A DNA stretch of 6,056 nt from Solirubrobacterales bacterium (GTDB lineage: Bacteria; Actinomycetota; Thermoleophilia; Solirubrobacterales; Solirubrobacteraceae). Each line of letters begins with the position of its first letter. The first letter of the stretch is position 1. A program made the position numbers and the translations under genes. The notes below the pieces were generated by a model. The model was given only the letters and a program-made list of their open reading frames with translations. It ran no database searches and was not told the DNA's origin. The stretch lies in NCBI GenBank assembly GCA_003151895.1, contig PLYX01000158.1, positions 1,010 to 7,065 of the forward strand, written 5' to 3'. Of this stretch, positions 1 through 5,744 are shown one piece after another.

Positions 1-247
1 CTACCGGCGGATCGAGATCGAACCCTCTGAGCCGCTTCCGCGCGCGATAGACGACGTAGGTCTGCTCGATCAGGAGGAGATCGCAGCCGAGCTCGGCCTC
101 GCCGACGGCGAAGCGCTCAGCACCCGCTACGGGAGCGAGTTCGATGCCGATCTCGCCTCGCTCGAGAAGATCGGCGCCGGCAGCTCGGACCCCGGTTTCG
201 TCGAGGGACTCGGCGAGCTTGAGGTTCCCGAGGAGTCCGGGGAGTAA
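1..247 (+). CDS. rpoC: RNA polymerase beta' subunit, C-terminal end (partial)
   Basis: The reading frame is open from the left edge (first full codon at 2) to TAA at 245-247, giving the last 81 residues. It begins YRRIEIEPSEPLPRAIDDVG, which matches the end of actinobacterial beta' subunits, where the conserved catalytic body is followed by Y-R-x-I-x-(I/V)-E-P and then a variable acidic tail. The rest here is an acidic, low-conservation tail (EEIAAELGLADGEALS..., ending PEESGE), as expected for a surface extension. Beta' is the catalytic large subunit of RNA polymerase. The following rpsL, rpsG and fusA genes support the call, because rpoC normally precedes them. Only the tail is visible, so no catalytic motif can be checked. 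No terminator with a T-run follows; only a 5-bp hairpin lies at 254-267. Confidence 0.9.
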   Translation, partial: YRRIEIEPSEPLPRAIDDVGLLDQEEIAAELGLADGEALSTRYGSEFDADLASLEKIGAGSSDPGFVEGLGELEVPEESGE

Positions 248-314
248 CGCCGCTGAGAGCATTCTCACGACGCTCACCGTTCTCTGCGCAGGCTATCCGT
301 GTTCTTGGGGGTAT

Positions 315-1490
315 ATGGGCACGGTGGGCACGGGCGCAATCACCCGTAGGTCTCTGATCGCCGCTATGGCAGCCGCTGCCGCGAACGGCGTGCTGCGCCC
401 GCGCGCGGCACTTGCGCAGCTGGTGGCGACCGAGTCCTCGGCGACTCTTGCGCGCCTGCCTCTCCTGACATCCGAGCTGCAGGCGGGCCCCGGCCAGCCG
501 CCGATCGTGGCTCGTAGCGCCTGGGCGCTTGGCGCCGCCCACCCCAAGGTCGCGCCCGAATACGGAACCGTGAAGCTGGCGTTCGTGCATCACACCGAGA
601 ACCCCGACGGCTACAGCGCCGCCGAGGTGCCCGCGATGCTCCGTTCCATCTTTGCCTTCCATCGCTACACCCATGGCTGGAACGACATTGGCTACAACTT
701 CGTCATCGACCGCTTCGGGCGCATCTTCGAGGCGCGCGCGGGCGGGATCGACGAGCCCGTGATTGGCGCCCAGGCCGGTGGCTACAACGCCTACTCCACC
801 GGCATCGCCATACTCGGGACCTACAGCTCGCAGCACATATCGCACGCCGCCCGCACCGCGCTCGAGCATCTGCTCGCGTGGAAGCTGTCGTTGCATGGCG
901 CTCCGCTGGAAGGGCATGTCACCGTGCGCGTCACGCCCGGTGGCGCCGCATACAGCCGCTACCCGGCCAACACGCCGGTGTCGTTGCCGCGGGTGGCGGG
1001 CCATCGCGACGGGGACTCCACCGACTGTCCCGGCGACGCGCTCTATGGCGAGCTCCAGGAATTGCGCCACGCCGCCGCGGGACTCGCCGGAGCGCCGGCG
1101 CGGGTCACCCTGCGGGTGCAGGCCGCCGAAGCGGCCGGCGTGCCGAGCGTGCTGGTGGGAAGCCTGCGGCTCCTCGACGGGACGCCGGTCGCAAGCGCAC
1201 CCATCGAGATCCAGGTTCGCGCAGTGGCGCACAAGGGCGAAGTGGTCGCCGAGCGCACCGTCGCCCAGGCCGTCACCAGTCCCGAAGGCCAATGGTCGCT
1301 CCCGGTCGCCATCTCGCCCGGTCGCCCCGGCACAACAGCCCTGCGAGCAGTGTGCCCCGGCGGCGGCAACCTGCCCACGGTCGTGTCCGATCCCCTGCCG
1401 CTCGCCGGCTCGGTGTCCTTCAGCGTGACGTCGAACCCTGGGCAAGCGCCTGCGCCCAGCGCTCCAGGATCTCCGCCTCCCGCTGCGTGA
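315..1490 (+). CDS. Tat-exported N-acetylmuramoyl-L-alanine amidase (PGRP / amidase-2 family)
   Basis: The product is 391 aa and predicted to cleave the bond between N-acetylmuramic acid and L-alanine in peptidoglycan, outside the membrane. A Tat-type signal is visible: twin arginine at 11-12 (ITRRSLIA), an Ala-rich hydrophobic stretch, and a likely cleavage site after ALA34. The PGRP domain spans about 64-255, starting at ARSAW. The expected zinc ligands are present: His92 (VHHTEN), His230 (GHRDGD) and Cys238 (TDCPGD), plus catalytic-type Tyr127 (IGYNFVID), so it should be active rather than a binding-only PGRP. Residues about 262-372 form a beta-rich, Ig-like or transthyretin-like domain of unknown role, followed by a Pro/Ala/Gly-rich tail. 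The frame is open back to ATG 144 inside rpoC. ATG 315 is preferred because it puts the RR motif near the N-terminus and has GGGGG at 307-311 upstream, although the spacing is short. The 3' end overlaps the convergent HAD gene by 71 bp. Confidence 0.88.
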   Translation: MGTVGTGAITRRSLIAAMAAAAANGVLRPRAALAQLVATESSATLARLPLLTSELQAGPGQPPIVARSAWALGAAHPKVAPEYGTVKLAFVHHTENPDGYSAAEVPAMLRSIFAFHRYTHGWNDIGYNFVIDRFGRIFEARAGGIDEPVIGAQAGGYNAYSTGIAILGTYSSQHISHAARTALEHLLAWKLSLHGAPLEGHVTVRVTPGGAAYSRYPANTPVSLPRVAGHRDGDSTDCPGDALYGELQELRHAAAGLAGAPARVTLRVQAAEAAGVPSVLVGSLRLLDGTPVASAPIEIQVRAVAHKGEVVAERTVAQAVTSPEGQWSLPVAISPGRPGTTALRAVCPGGGNLPTVVSDPLPLAGSVSFSVTSNPGQAPAPSAPGSPPPAA

Positions 1491-2061
1491 GGCCGCTTGC
1501 GGGCATCGTCTGCACCAGCAGAGTGGGGGCTCCTCGGGCGCTCGCCCACTCGTGACACGCCTCGTTGAAAGCGTCGTCGATCCACGCCAGCGGTCGGCTT
1601 CCGGCATAGGCGTCGATCGAATCGAGCTTCCAGTGGGCGTTGGAGTGTCGAGTCCCGCGCACCCGGCGCTCGAAGCTCAGGTGGGGCAAGGCTGGGAGGC
1701 CCAAGAGATGGGGGAGGTATTCGTTGGCCTTCTCCTCCCACCCGCTGGCCCACACGAGCTCGAAGATCGGCCCCAGCGCGAGCAGGTGCTCAGCTGCCCC
1801 GGACGAAAGGAAGTGGGGTATGCCGTCGATCGAATGGAACGACCCGACGGGTTGCGCCCCAACTTCGAACGCGAACAGCGAGATCACCCCGTCGATGTCG
1901 ACCAGCAGCAGCGGACGGCGCTCCGCCTCCGCACCGAGGACCGGCCGGTCGTCTCCCAGCGGATGGCGCTCCGCCTCCGCTCCGAGGGCCGGCTGGTCGT
2001 CTCCCAGCGGACGGCGCTCCGTGTCCGTCGTGAGGGCTGATCGATCTTCTTTAGCTGGCAC
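1420..2061 (-). CDS. small HAD-fold (haloacid dehalogenase-like) phosphatase-type protein
   Basis: The product is 213 aa from GTG 2061 to TGA 1422-1420. The HAD core starts at about residue 51 (LLLVDIDGV), and all four HAD motifs can be seen: motif I Asp55/Asp57 (DIDG), motif II Ser106 (VWASGW), the motif III lysine Lys145 (HWKLDSI) and motif IV Asp162-Asp163 (WIDDAF). It lacks a large cap domain and resembles the short actinobacterial HAD proteins related to the HAD domain of bacterial RNA-repair proteins. The substrate is unknown. Residues about 15-50 are a 16-residue tandem repeat (ERRPLGDDxPxLGAEA). GTG 2061 is the only ATG/GTG/TTG in frame between there and the domain, but it has no clear Shine-Dalgarno. 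GTG 2136 is also in frame with GGGGG upstream, and would add 25 residues. The gene is convergent with the amidase (71-bp overlap) and divergent from the DMT gene. The open frame extends far upstream across the DMT gene and rpsL, but that part is antisense shadow. Confidence 0.82.
   Translation of the reverse strand: MPAKEDRSALTTDTERRPLGDDQPALGAEAERHPLGDDRPVLGAEAERRPLLLVDIDGVISLFAFEVGAQPVGSFHSIDGIPHFLSSGAAEHLLALGPIFELVWASGWEEKANEYLPHLLGLPALPHLSFERRVRGTRHSNAHWKLDSIDAYAGSRPLAWIDDAFNEACHEWASARGAPTLLVQTMPASGLTQREAEILERWAQALAQGSTSR
1913..2040 (-). repeat. 48-bp tandem repeat, 2.7 copies, in the 5' end of the HAD gene
   Basis: Two full 48-bp units lie at 1913-1960 and 1961-2008 and differ at 4 positions. 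A third, partial and more diverged unit lies at 2009-2040. Each begins GGAYGGCGCTCCG on the plus strand. Because 48 is a multiple of 3, each unit adds 16 residues to the HAD protein (ERRPLGDDxPxLGAEA), and the unit nearest the domain runs straight into its first beta strand (ERRPLLLVD). The protein therefore seems to have been lengthened by duplication of its own N-terminal codons. The units are contiguous, with no spacers. Confidence 0.9.
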
Positions 2062-2154
2062 AGAGGTCGCGACCGGTAATCTGCCTGAGTCGCGTCGGTG
2101 CAGTAAAGCATCCCGCGCACACTGCCGATGGATCACTCCGTCGGACCCCCAACC
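2062..2154. promoter_or_regulatory. divergent intergenic region with a 10-bp palindrome
   Basis: This 93-bp gap separates the starts of the minus-strand HAD gene and the plus-strand DMT gene, so promoters for both are expected here. A perfect palindrome, GGTCGCGACC, lies at 2065-2074 next to the HAD start and could be an operator, although short GC palindromes are common at this base composition. TAATCT (2077-2082) and TAAAGC (2103-2108) are weak -10 candidates, and I see no matching -35 element for either. Because rpsL follows the DMT gene by only 22 bp, a promoter here might also feed the ribosomal protein genes (inference). Confidence 0.3.
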
Positions 2155-3033
2155 ATGACTCTCTATCTGGGCATACTCCTCGCGCTCGCCTGCGCGTTCG
2201 TGGCCAACCTCGGCTTCTTCTACAAGTACCGGGGCGCCAACACGGTGGGCAAGGTCGACGTGCGACATCCACTGCGCTCGGGCCGCATCCTGTTCTCCTC
2301 GAAGTGGTTCGCCCTCGGAATGCTCGTGGCGGCCGGCGCATGGGCGCTGCACGTCGCTGCGCTTGCCCTCGCCCCCATGTCCGTGGTACAGGTCGCCCTT
2401 GCCGGCGGCGTGGTGCTGATCGCCGTGATGGCCGACCGCATGTTCGGCTTCCAGGTCGGTCCACGTCAGTGGCTCGGGCTGTGGCTTACGGCGGCTGGTC
2501 TTGTGCTGCTCGGCATCACGCTCCCCGCGATGCACGGGGCGCACTCGCACTTCTCCGATGCCGCGATGATCTCGTTCGAGGCCGGTCTGTTCGGTCTCGG
2601 CGGTCTGCTCATCATGGGGCCCCGAATGGGAGGGCCCGCCGAGCACCACGGAATGATGCTCGGGGCTGCCGCAGGCATGCTTTTCGGCGTGTCTGACATC
2701 TCCATCAAGGCGCTCACCGGCATCGTGGGTGCTCATGGGGCGATCGGTGTGCTGCTCAGCCCCTGGCTTGCGGTGGCCGTGCTCGCGTCGATCGTGGCCT
2801 TCTACGCTTCCGCGCGCGGCCTCCAGGACGGCGATGCCGTTCCGGTAATCGCGGTGACGGGCACCGCCGCCAACATCGCCGGAATCACGGGAGGGATCCT
2901 CGTGTTCGGAGATCCGATGCCCGGGAGCGCCATCGGGATCGTCTTTCAGTCGCTTGCGTTTGTGCTGGTGCTTGTCGCGGCTGCCCTGATGCCGGGCCCG
3001 ATGCGTTCCGCCGGTCTGCGCGCCACCGCGTGA
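2155..3033 (+). CDS. DMT/EamA-superfamily integral membrane transporter-like protein
   Basis: The product is 292 aa and almost entirely hydrophobic. About nine membrane segments can be picked out, near residues 3-21, 52-72, 76-94, 106-123, 139-154, 166-186, 197-217, 229-249 and 257-278. The size, the two-halves layout and the phrases AGMLFGVSDISIKALTG (173-189) and IAVTGTAANIAGITGGILVFGDP (232-253) fit the drug/metabolite transporter superfamily, including its NIPA-like and EamA-like members. The charged loop at 22-50 (KYRGANTVGKVDVRHPLRSGR) is conserved-looking. The substrate cannot be told from sequence; metabolites, quaternary amines or Mg2+ are all possible. ATG 2155 was chosen because MTLYLGILLALA begins directly with the first helix. 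ATG 2128 would add 9 polar residues. Neither start has a Shine-Dalgarno sequence. It ends 22 bp before rpsL on the same strand, suggesting co-transcription with the str genes. Confidence 0.78.
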   Translation: MTLYLGILLALACAFVANLGFFYKYRGANTVGKVDVRHPLRSGRILFSSKWFALGMLVAAGAWALHVAALALAPMSVVQVALAGGVVLIAVMADRMFGFQVGPRQWLGLWLTAAGLVLLGITLPAMHGAHSHFSDAAMISFEAGLFGLGGLLIMGPRMGGPAEHHGMMLGAAAGMLFGVSDISIKALTGIVGAHGAIGVLLSPWLAVAVLASIVAFYASARGLQDGDAVPVIAVTGTAANIAGITGGILVFGDPMPGSAIGIVFQSLAFVLVLVAAALMPGPMRSAGLRATA

Positions 3034-3055
3034 CGCTGCTAGGATTCCGCCCCGA

Positions 3056-3451
3056 ATGCCAACCACCTCGCAACTCGTGCGCAAGGGGCGCGTAGCCCCC
3101 AAGAAAAAGCTTGCGACCCCCGGCCTGAAGTCCGGCAAGGGACGCAAGAAGAAGGTCGCCGCTCCCCAGCGGCGCGGGGTGTGCACGCGCGTGTACACCA
3201 CAACCCCGAAGAAGCCCAACTCCGCCCTGCGCAAGGTTGCGCGCGTGCGCATCGCCGGCTCGATCGAGGTGACCGCCTACATTCCCGGTGAGGGTCACAA
3301 CTTGCAGGAGCACTCCGTCGTGCTCGTGCGCGGCGGTCGTGTAAAGGATCTTCCCGGTGTGCGCTACAAGGTCGTGCGCGGCACGCTCGATGCCGCCGGT
3401 GTGAGCGATCGCAAAAAGGCGCGCTCGCAGTACGGCGTGAAGAAGAAGTAG
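3056..3451 (+). CDS. rpsL: 30S ribosomal protein S12
   Basis: The product is 131 aa and is a component of the decoding centre of the small ribosomal subunit. The family signature is intact: RRGVCTRVYTTTPKKPNSALRKVARV (39-64), GEGHNLQEHSVVLVRGGRVKDLPGVRYK (78-105) and SDRKKARSQYG (117-127). Lys52/Lys53 correspond to E. coli Lys42/Lys43, and Lys97 lies in the VKDLPG loop. These streptomycin-resistance positions carry the sensitive-type lysines, and Asp98 is the position methylthiolated by RimO in some bacteria. The N-terminal extension before PQRRGVCTR is about 9 residues longer than in E. coli or Mycobacterium and is Lys-rich. ATG 3056 has AGGA at 3041-3044 (spacing 11). TAGGAT at 3040-3045 also resembles an actinobacterial -10 box, but no -35 is visible. 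The gene is followed after 2 bp by rpsG. Confidence 0.98.
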   Translation: MPTTSQLVRKGRVAPKKKLATPGLKSGKGRKKKVAAPQRRGVCTRVYTTTPKKPNSALRKVARVRIAGSIEVTAYIPGEGHNLQEHSVVLVRGGRVKDLPGVRYKVVRGTLDAAGVSDRKKARSQYGVKKK

Positions 3452-3453
3452 CA

Positions 3454-3924
3454 GTGCCACGCCGCGCAGCCGCCCAGGTGCGTCCGCTGGAAGCGGACTC
3501 CATACATCGCTCCAAGCTGGTTCAGCAGGTCATCAACAAGGTGATGCTGGACGGCAAGAAGTCAACCGCCGAGCGGATCGTCTATGACGCGCTCGCGCTG
3601 CTCGCGGAGCGCTCCGAGAAGGATCCGATCGAGCAGCTCGAGAGCTCGATCAAGGCGCTCACCCCCGCGCTCGAGGTCCGCTCACGCCGAGTGGGCGGCG
3701 CCACTTACCAGGTTCCGATCGAGGTTCCCGCCCGTCGCGCCCGCACCCTCGCGGTGCGCTGGCTAGTCGAGTTCGCCCGAGCACGTCGTGAGAAGACGAT
3801 GGCCCAGCGGCTCGCCAACGAGTTGCTCGACGCGCAGTCCCAGCAGGGTGGGGCCTACAAGCGCAAGGACGACATCTACCGTATGGCACAGGCCAACAAG
3901 GCCTTCGCCCACTATCGCTGGTAG
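3454..3924 (+). CDS. rpsG: 30S ribosomal protein S7
   Basis: The product is 156 aa, the usual bacterial length. S7 is the primary assembly protein that nucleates the 30S head by binding the 3' domain of 16S rRNA. Family hallmarks are the N-terminal MPRRAAAQVRPLEADSIHRS, VINKVMLDGKKSTAERIVYDA (about 27-47), PALEVRSRRVGGATYQVPIEVPARRARTLAVRWL (about 70-103), the KTMAQRLANELLDA helix, and the C-terminal AYKRKDDIYRMAQANKAFAHYRW. Translation starts at GTG 3454, two bases after the rpsL TAG (3449-3451), so the two genes are probably translationally coupled. The purine-rich end of rpsL (AAGAAGAAG at 3440-3448) may serve as a weak ribosome-binding site. In many bacteria S7 represses its own operon by binding the rpsL-rpsG junction, but with a 2-bp gap there is no room here for the E. 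coli-type site. Confidence 0.98.
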   Translation: MPRRAAAQVRPLEADSIHRSKLVQQVINKVMLDGKKSTAERIVYDALALLAERSEKDPIEQLESSIKALTPALEVRSRRVGGATYQVPIEVPARRARTLAVRWLVEFARARREKTMAQRLANELLDAQSQQGGAYKRKDDIYRMAQANKAFAHYRW

Positions 3925-3934
3925 CAGTTCGTCC

Positions 3935-3970
3935 CCTTACGGCTGCTCTTATGCAGGGCAGCCCTTAAGG
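3935..3970 (+). other. stem-loop between rpsG and the exporter gene
   Basis: GGCTGC (3941-3946) pairs with GCAGCC (3958-3963) across an 11-nt loop. After a 1x2 internal loop, CCTTA (3935-3939) pairs with TAAGG (3966-3970), giving about 11 bp in total. No T-run follows, so a standard intrinsic terminator is not supported; it could be an mRNA processing site, a partial terminator or an attenuator. The right arm includes most of AAGGAG (3967-3972), a Shine-Dalgarno-like word that has no start codon at a usable distance. Confidence 0.5.
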
Positions 3971-4000
3971 AGTTCCAGGGTCCTCCGCTACGGTGGGCAC

Positions 4001-5461
4001 GTGCCTGATTCCCCCGCCGCCTCCGACCGCATAGAGCGCCACGTGTGGGTTGTCGCCGGGGTCGTGATTCTCGGGATGATCATGTCGATCCTCGACACCA
4101 CGATCGTCAACGTCGCGCTGGACACGCTCGGGCGCGACCTGCACAGCCCCATATCCCAAATCCAGTGGGTCGTGACCGGCTATCTGCTGTCGCTGGCGGC
4201 GGTCATCCCGATCACCGGGTGGGCGGCGCGGCGCTTCGGCGCCAAGCGCGTCTACCTGATCTCGATCGTGCTGTTCACGCTCGGGTCGGCCCTCTGTGGC
4301 CTCGCGACCACGAGCACCTCGTTGATCGTGTTCCGTGTGCTGCAAGGAGCCGGCGGCGGCATGATCATGCCGGTCGGTCAGATGATCATGGCCGAGGTGG
4401 CCGGTCCCAAGCGGATGGGACGGGTGATGGGCATCGTGGCGATGCCCGCCATGCTCGCGCCGATCCTCGGTCCGGTGCTCGGCGGTGTGATCCTCCAGGG
4501 TCTGCACTGGTCGTGGATCTTCTTCGTGAACGTCCCGATCGGAGTGCTCGCCGTGGTGCTTGCCGCCAGGATGCTGCCGCACTCCGACCTCGGTCGTCCC
4601 GGTCGCCTGGACACGGTCGGTCTGGCGCTGCTTGCCACGAGCATGCCGCTGGTCGTCTACGGCCTGAGCGAGATCGGCACGCAGGGGAGCTTCACGGCGC
4701 CGAAGGTCGTCTGGCCGATCGCTGTCGGGATCGCCTTGAGTGCCGCGTTCATGTGGCACGCGCTGCGAACGGAGCGACCGCTGCTCGACATCCGGCTGTA
4801 CGCCAACCGCGTGTTCGGAGCCGCATCGCTGACCACCTTCGGCCTGGGCGCCGCGCTCTTCGGGGCGATGATCCTTGTGCCGCTCTACTACCAGCAGGTG
4901 CGTGGGGAGAGCGTGATCGTGACCGGGCTGCTCGTAGGTCCGCAGGGAATCGGAATGCTCGCGATGACGCCCTTCAACGGCCGTCTCACCGCGCGCTTCG
5001 GCGGCGGTCGCGTGGCGATCGTCGGTGTGTCGATCCTCTGTCTGAGCACAATCCCGCTCGCGTTCGTCGGCGCCCACACGTCAATCCTCGCGATATCGCT
5101 CGTGCTCACGGTGCGCGGGCTCGGCATCGGGCTGTCGTTTATGCCCACGATGACCGCCGCGTTCACAGCGCTGCGCACCGATCAGCTCTCCGACGCCACG
5201 CCACAGATGAACGTGCTTCAGCGCCTCGGTGGCGCGATCGGCACGGCAGTGCTCGCGGTGATTCTGCAGCGAGCTGCGCTTCATGCGCACACACCGTCCG
5301 AGCACGCGACCGCCTTCGACGCCGCCTACTGGTGGTCGCTGGGGATTGCCGCGCTCACACTGATCCCATGCGTGGTGCTCCTACGGGCCGAAGCCCCCGG
5401 CGCGAGGGCCGCGCGGGTTGGCGCCGGGCCCGAGACGACGGTTGAGCCGCTCGGCGCATAG
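4001..5461 (+). CDS. DHA2-family (14-helix) MFS drug exporter, EmrB/QacA type
   Basis: The product is a 486-aa polytopic inner-membrane protein, predicted to expel drugs or other small molecules in exchange for protons. DHA2 motifs are clear: LDTTIVNVAL (31-40, motif D1 in helix 1), GWAARRFGAKRV (73-84, motif A), RVLQGAGGG (112-120, motif B) and GPVLGGVIL (157-165, motif C, the antiporter signature). Length and hydrophobic pattern fit 14 helices, with the central pair near 205-253. GTG 4001 was chosen because it leaves a short polar N-terminus (PDSPAASDRIERH) before helix 1. The frame is open further upstream through rpsG, but only as shadow. The Shine-Dalgarno is weak (GGTGGG close upstream). 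It lies 76 bp after rpsG on the same strand, in the place where fusA normally sits, so it is probably co-transcribed with the ribosomal genes unless the hairpin at 3935-3970 stops transcription. The substrate is unknown. Confidence 0.92.
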   Translation: MPDSPAASDRIERHVWVVAGVVILGMIMSILDTTIVNVALDTLGRDLHSPISQIQWVVTGYLLSLAAVIPITGWAARRFGAKRVYLISIVLFTLGSALCGLATTSTSLIVFRVLQGAGGGMIMPVGQMIMAEVAGPKRMGRVMGIVAMPAMLAPILGPVLGGVILQGLHWSWIFFVNVPIGVLAVVLAARMLPHSDLGRPGRLDTVGLALLATSMPLVVYGLSEIGTQGSFTAPKVVWPIAVGIALSAAFMWHALRTERPLLDIRLYANRVFGAASLTTFGLGAALFGAMILVPLYYQQVRGESVIVTGLLVGPQGIGMLAMTPFNGRLTARFGGGRVAIVGVSILCLSTIPLAFVGAHTSILAISLVLTVRGLGIGLSFMPTMTAAFTALRTDQLSDATPQMNVLQRLGGAIGTAVLAVILQRAALHAHTPSEHATAFDAAYWWSLGIAALTLIPCVVLLRAEAPGARAARVGAGPETTVEPLGA

Positions 5462-5466
5462 GACCA

Positions 5467-5491
5467 ATCCGGTCGCGAGCTCTGACCGGAT
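5467..5491 (+). other. stem-loop just after the exporter stop codon
   Basis: ATCCGGTC (5467-5474) and GACCGGAT (5484-5491) form a perfect 8-bp inverted repeat with a 9-nt loop, starting 6 bases after the exporter stop codon (TAG 5459-5461). No T-run follows; the next bases are G-rich. It is probably a 3'-end stabilising hairpin or a weak terminator for the upstream transcript. Confidence 0.55.
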
Positions 5492-5495
5492 GCGG

Positions 5496-5582
5496 GGGGC
5501 GAGTCGTTCGACGTATGGACCTCTCCGGCCTTGACCCTCGCCGGGCGAGGGGGCGAGCCGTTCGGCCCCCGAGGCGTTCGAC
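5496..5582 (+). repeat. three short direct repeats around GAGYCGTTCGRC, with GC-rich dyads
   Basis: GGGGCGAGTCGTTCGAC (5496-5512) recurs as GGGGCGAGCCGTTCGGC (5550-5566), and in shorter form as GAGGCGTTCGAC (5571-5582), which overlaps the -35 box of the promoter described next. Between them lie a 17-bp perfect dyad (CCCTCGCC-G-GGCGAGGG, 5535-5551) and a strong hairpin in which GGGG (5550-5553) plus GCC (5557-5559) pair with GGC (5564-5566) plus CCCC (5567-5570). Such spacing just upstream of a promoter would fit regulator binding or a GC-rich stop for exporter transcription; neither can be decided here. Confidence 0.4.
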
Positions 5583-5605
5583 AGCCCAATTTCCTCTGCT
5601 ATAGT
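5578..5605 (+). promoter_or_regulatory. sigma-70-type promoter for the fusA leader RNA
   Basis: TCGACA (5578-5583) matches the -35 consensus TTGACA at 5 of 6 positions, and TATAGT (5600-5605) matches the -10 consensus TATAAT at 5 of 6. They are 16 bp apart, and transcription would start near 5611-5613. This is the best promoter in the window, and it sits in an intergenic region pointing towards fusA. One of the short GAG-CGTTCGAC repeats overlaps the -35 box, so a repressor or activator could act there (inference). Confidence 0.72.
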
Positions 5606-5611
5606 CGCCCT

Positions 5612-5744
5612 CCGCGGGCGAGATGGACGTGGCCGTGTGCGCACGTCTCTGCCGAGCGACAAGCCAGCATGGAGACCTTGATCAGATAACGAAGCGACCC
5701 GCCCTACGACCGGCAGCGCGTGGGCCCGAGGGGCCCATTTTTTT
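5612..5744 (+). ncRNA. structured leader RNA or small RNA ending in an intrinsic terminator, upstream of fusA
   Basis: The bases between the promoter and the terminator would give a transcript of about 130 nt. A hairpin forms from GGACGTG (5625-5631) with CACGTCT (5642-5648), including one G-U pair, and two inner G-C pairs (5632-5633 with 5639-5640). Next to it CTGCCG (5649-5654) pairs perfectly with CGGCAG (5711-5716), enclosing about 56 nt. The terminator hairpin follows five bases later. This order (promoter, two structured elements, terminator, then fusA) fits either an attenuator-type leader controlling EF-G or a separate small RNA. I do not recognise it as a known Rfam class. A 42-codon ORF (ATG 5623 to TGA 5749-5751) runs through the whole element, but it lacks a Shine-Dalgarno and only about 62% of its third positions are G/C, well below the neighbouring genes, so it looks weak as a protein gene. 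Confidence 0.5.
5721..5744 (+). terminator. Rho-independent terminator
   Basis: TGGGCCC (5721-5727) and GGGCCCA (5731-5737) form a perfect 7-bp, GC-rich stem with a GAG loop, followed at once by seven T (5738-5744). On the minus strand no T-run follows the stem, so it acts only in the plus direction. It lies 260 bp after the exporter stop codon and 163 bp before fusA, downstream of the promoter at 5578-5605. It therefore either ends the leader or small RNA, or is a conditional terminator in the fusA leader. It would also block read-through from the rpsL-rpsG-exporter unit into fusA. Confidence 0.9.

Noticed and set aside
254..267. TGAGA-GCAT-TCTCA hairpin after rpoC as a terminator
   Set aside because: The stem has only 5 bp and no T-run follows; at this size it can easily be chance.
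144..314. Upstream start of the amidase frame at ATG 144
   Set aside because: It would overlap rpoC by about 100 bp and place the twin-arginine signal 68 residues into the protein; ATG 315 gives a normal Tat signal.
117..1607. Long minus-strand open frame opposite rpoC and the amidase
   Set aside because: The translation is Arg/Gly/Ala-rich without any domain, and the plus strand holds a clear amidase with its catalytic residues.
1913..2040. CRISPR-like array
   Set aside because: The units are contiguous 48-bp tandem copies without unique spacers and lie inside a coding frame.
2062..3252. Minus-strand open frame continuing upstream of the HAD gene across the DMT gene and into rpsL
   Set aside because: It is antisense to a clear membrane protein and to rpsL, and its translation is low-complexity His/Arg/Glu-rich sequence typical of GC-rich shadow frames. 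Only the part from 2061 down carries a recognisable domain.
3965..5077. Long minus-strand open frame opposite the exporter
   Set aside because: It is His/Asp/Arg-rich shadow sequence of a membrane protein gene with intact MFS motifs.
5675..5696. Resemblance of ACCTTGATCAGATAACGAAGCG to the 3' half of a TPP riboswitch (ACCTGATC..GATAA..AGCG)
   Set aside because: The CTGAGA part is missing upstream and the bases that should form the closing helix do not pair, so I consider it chance similarity.
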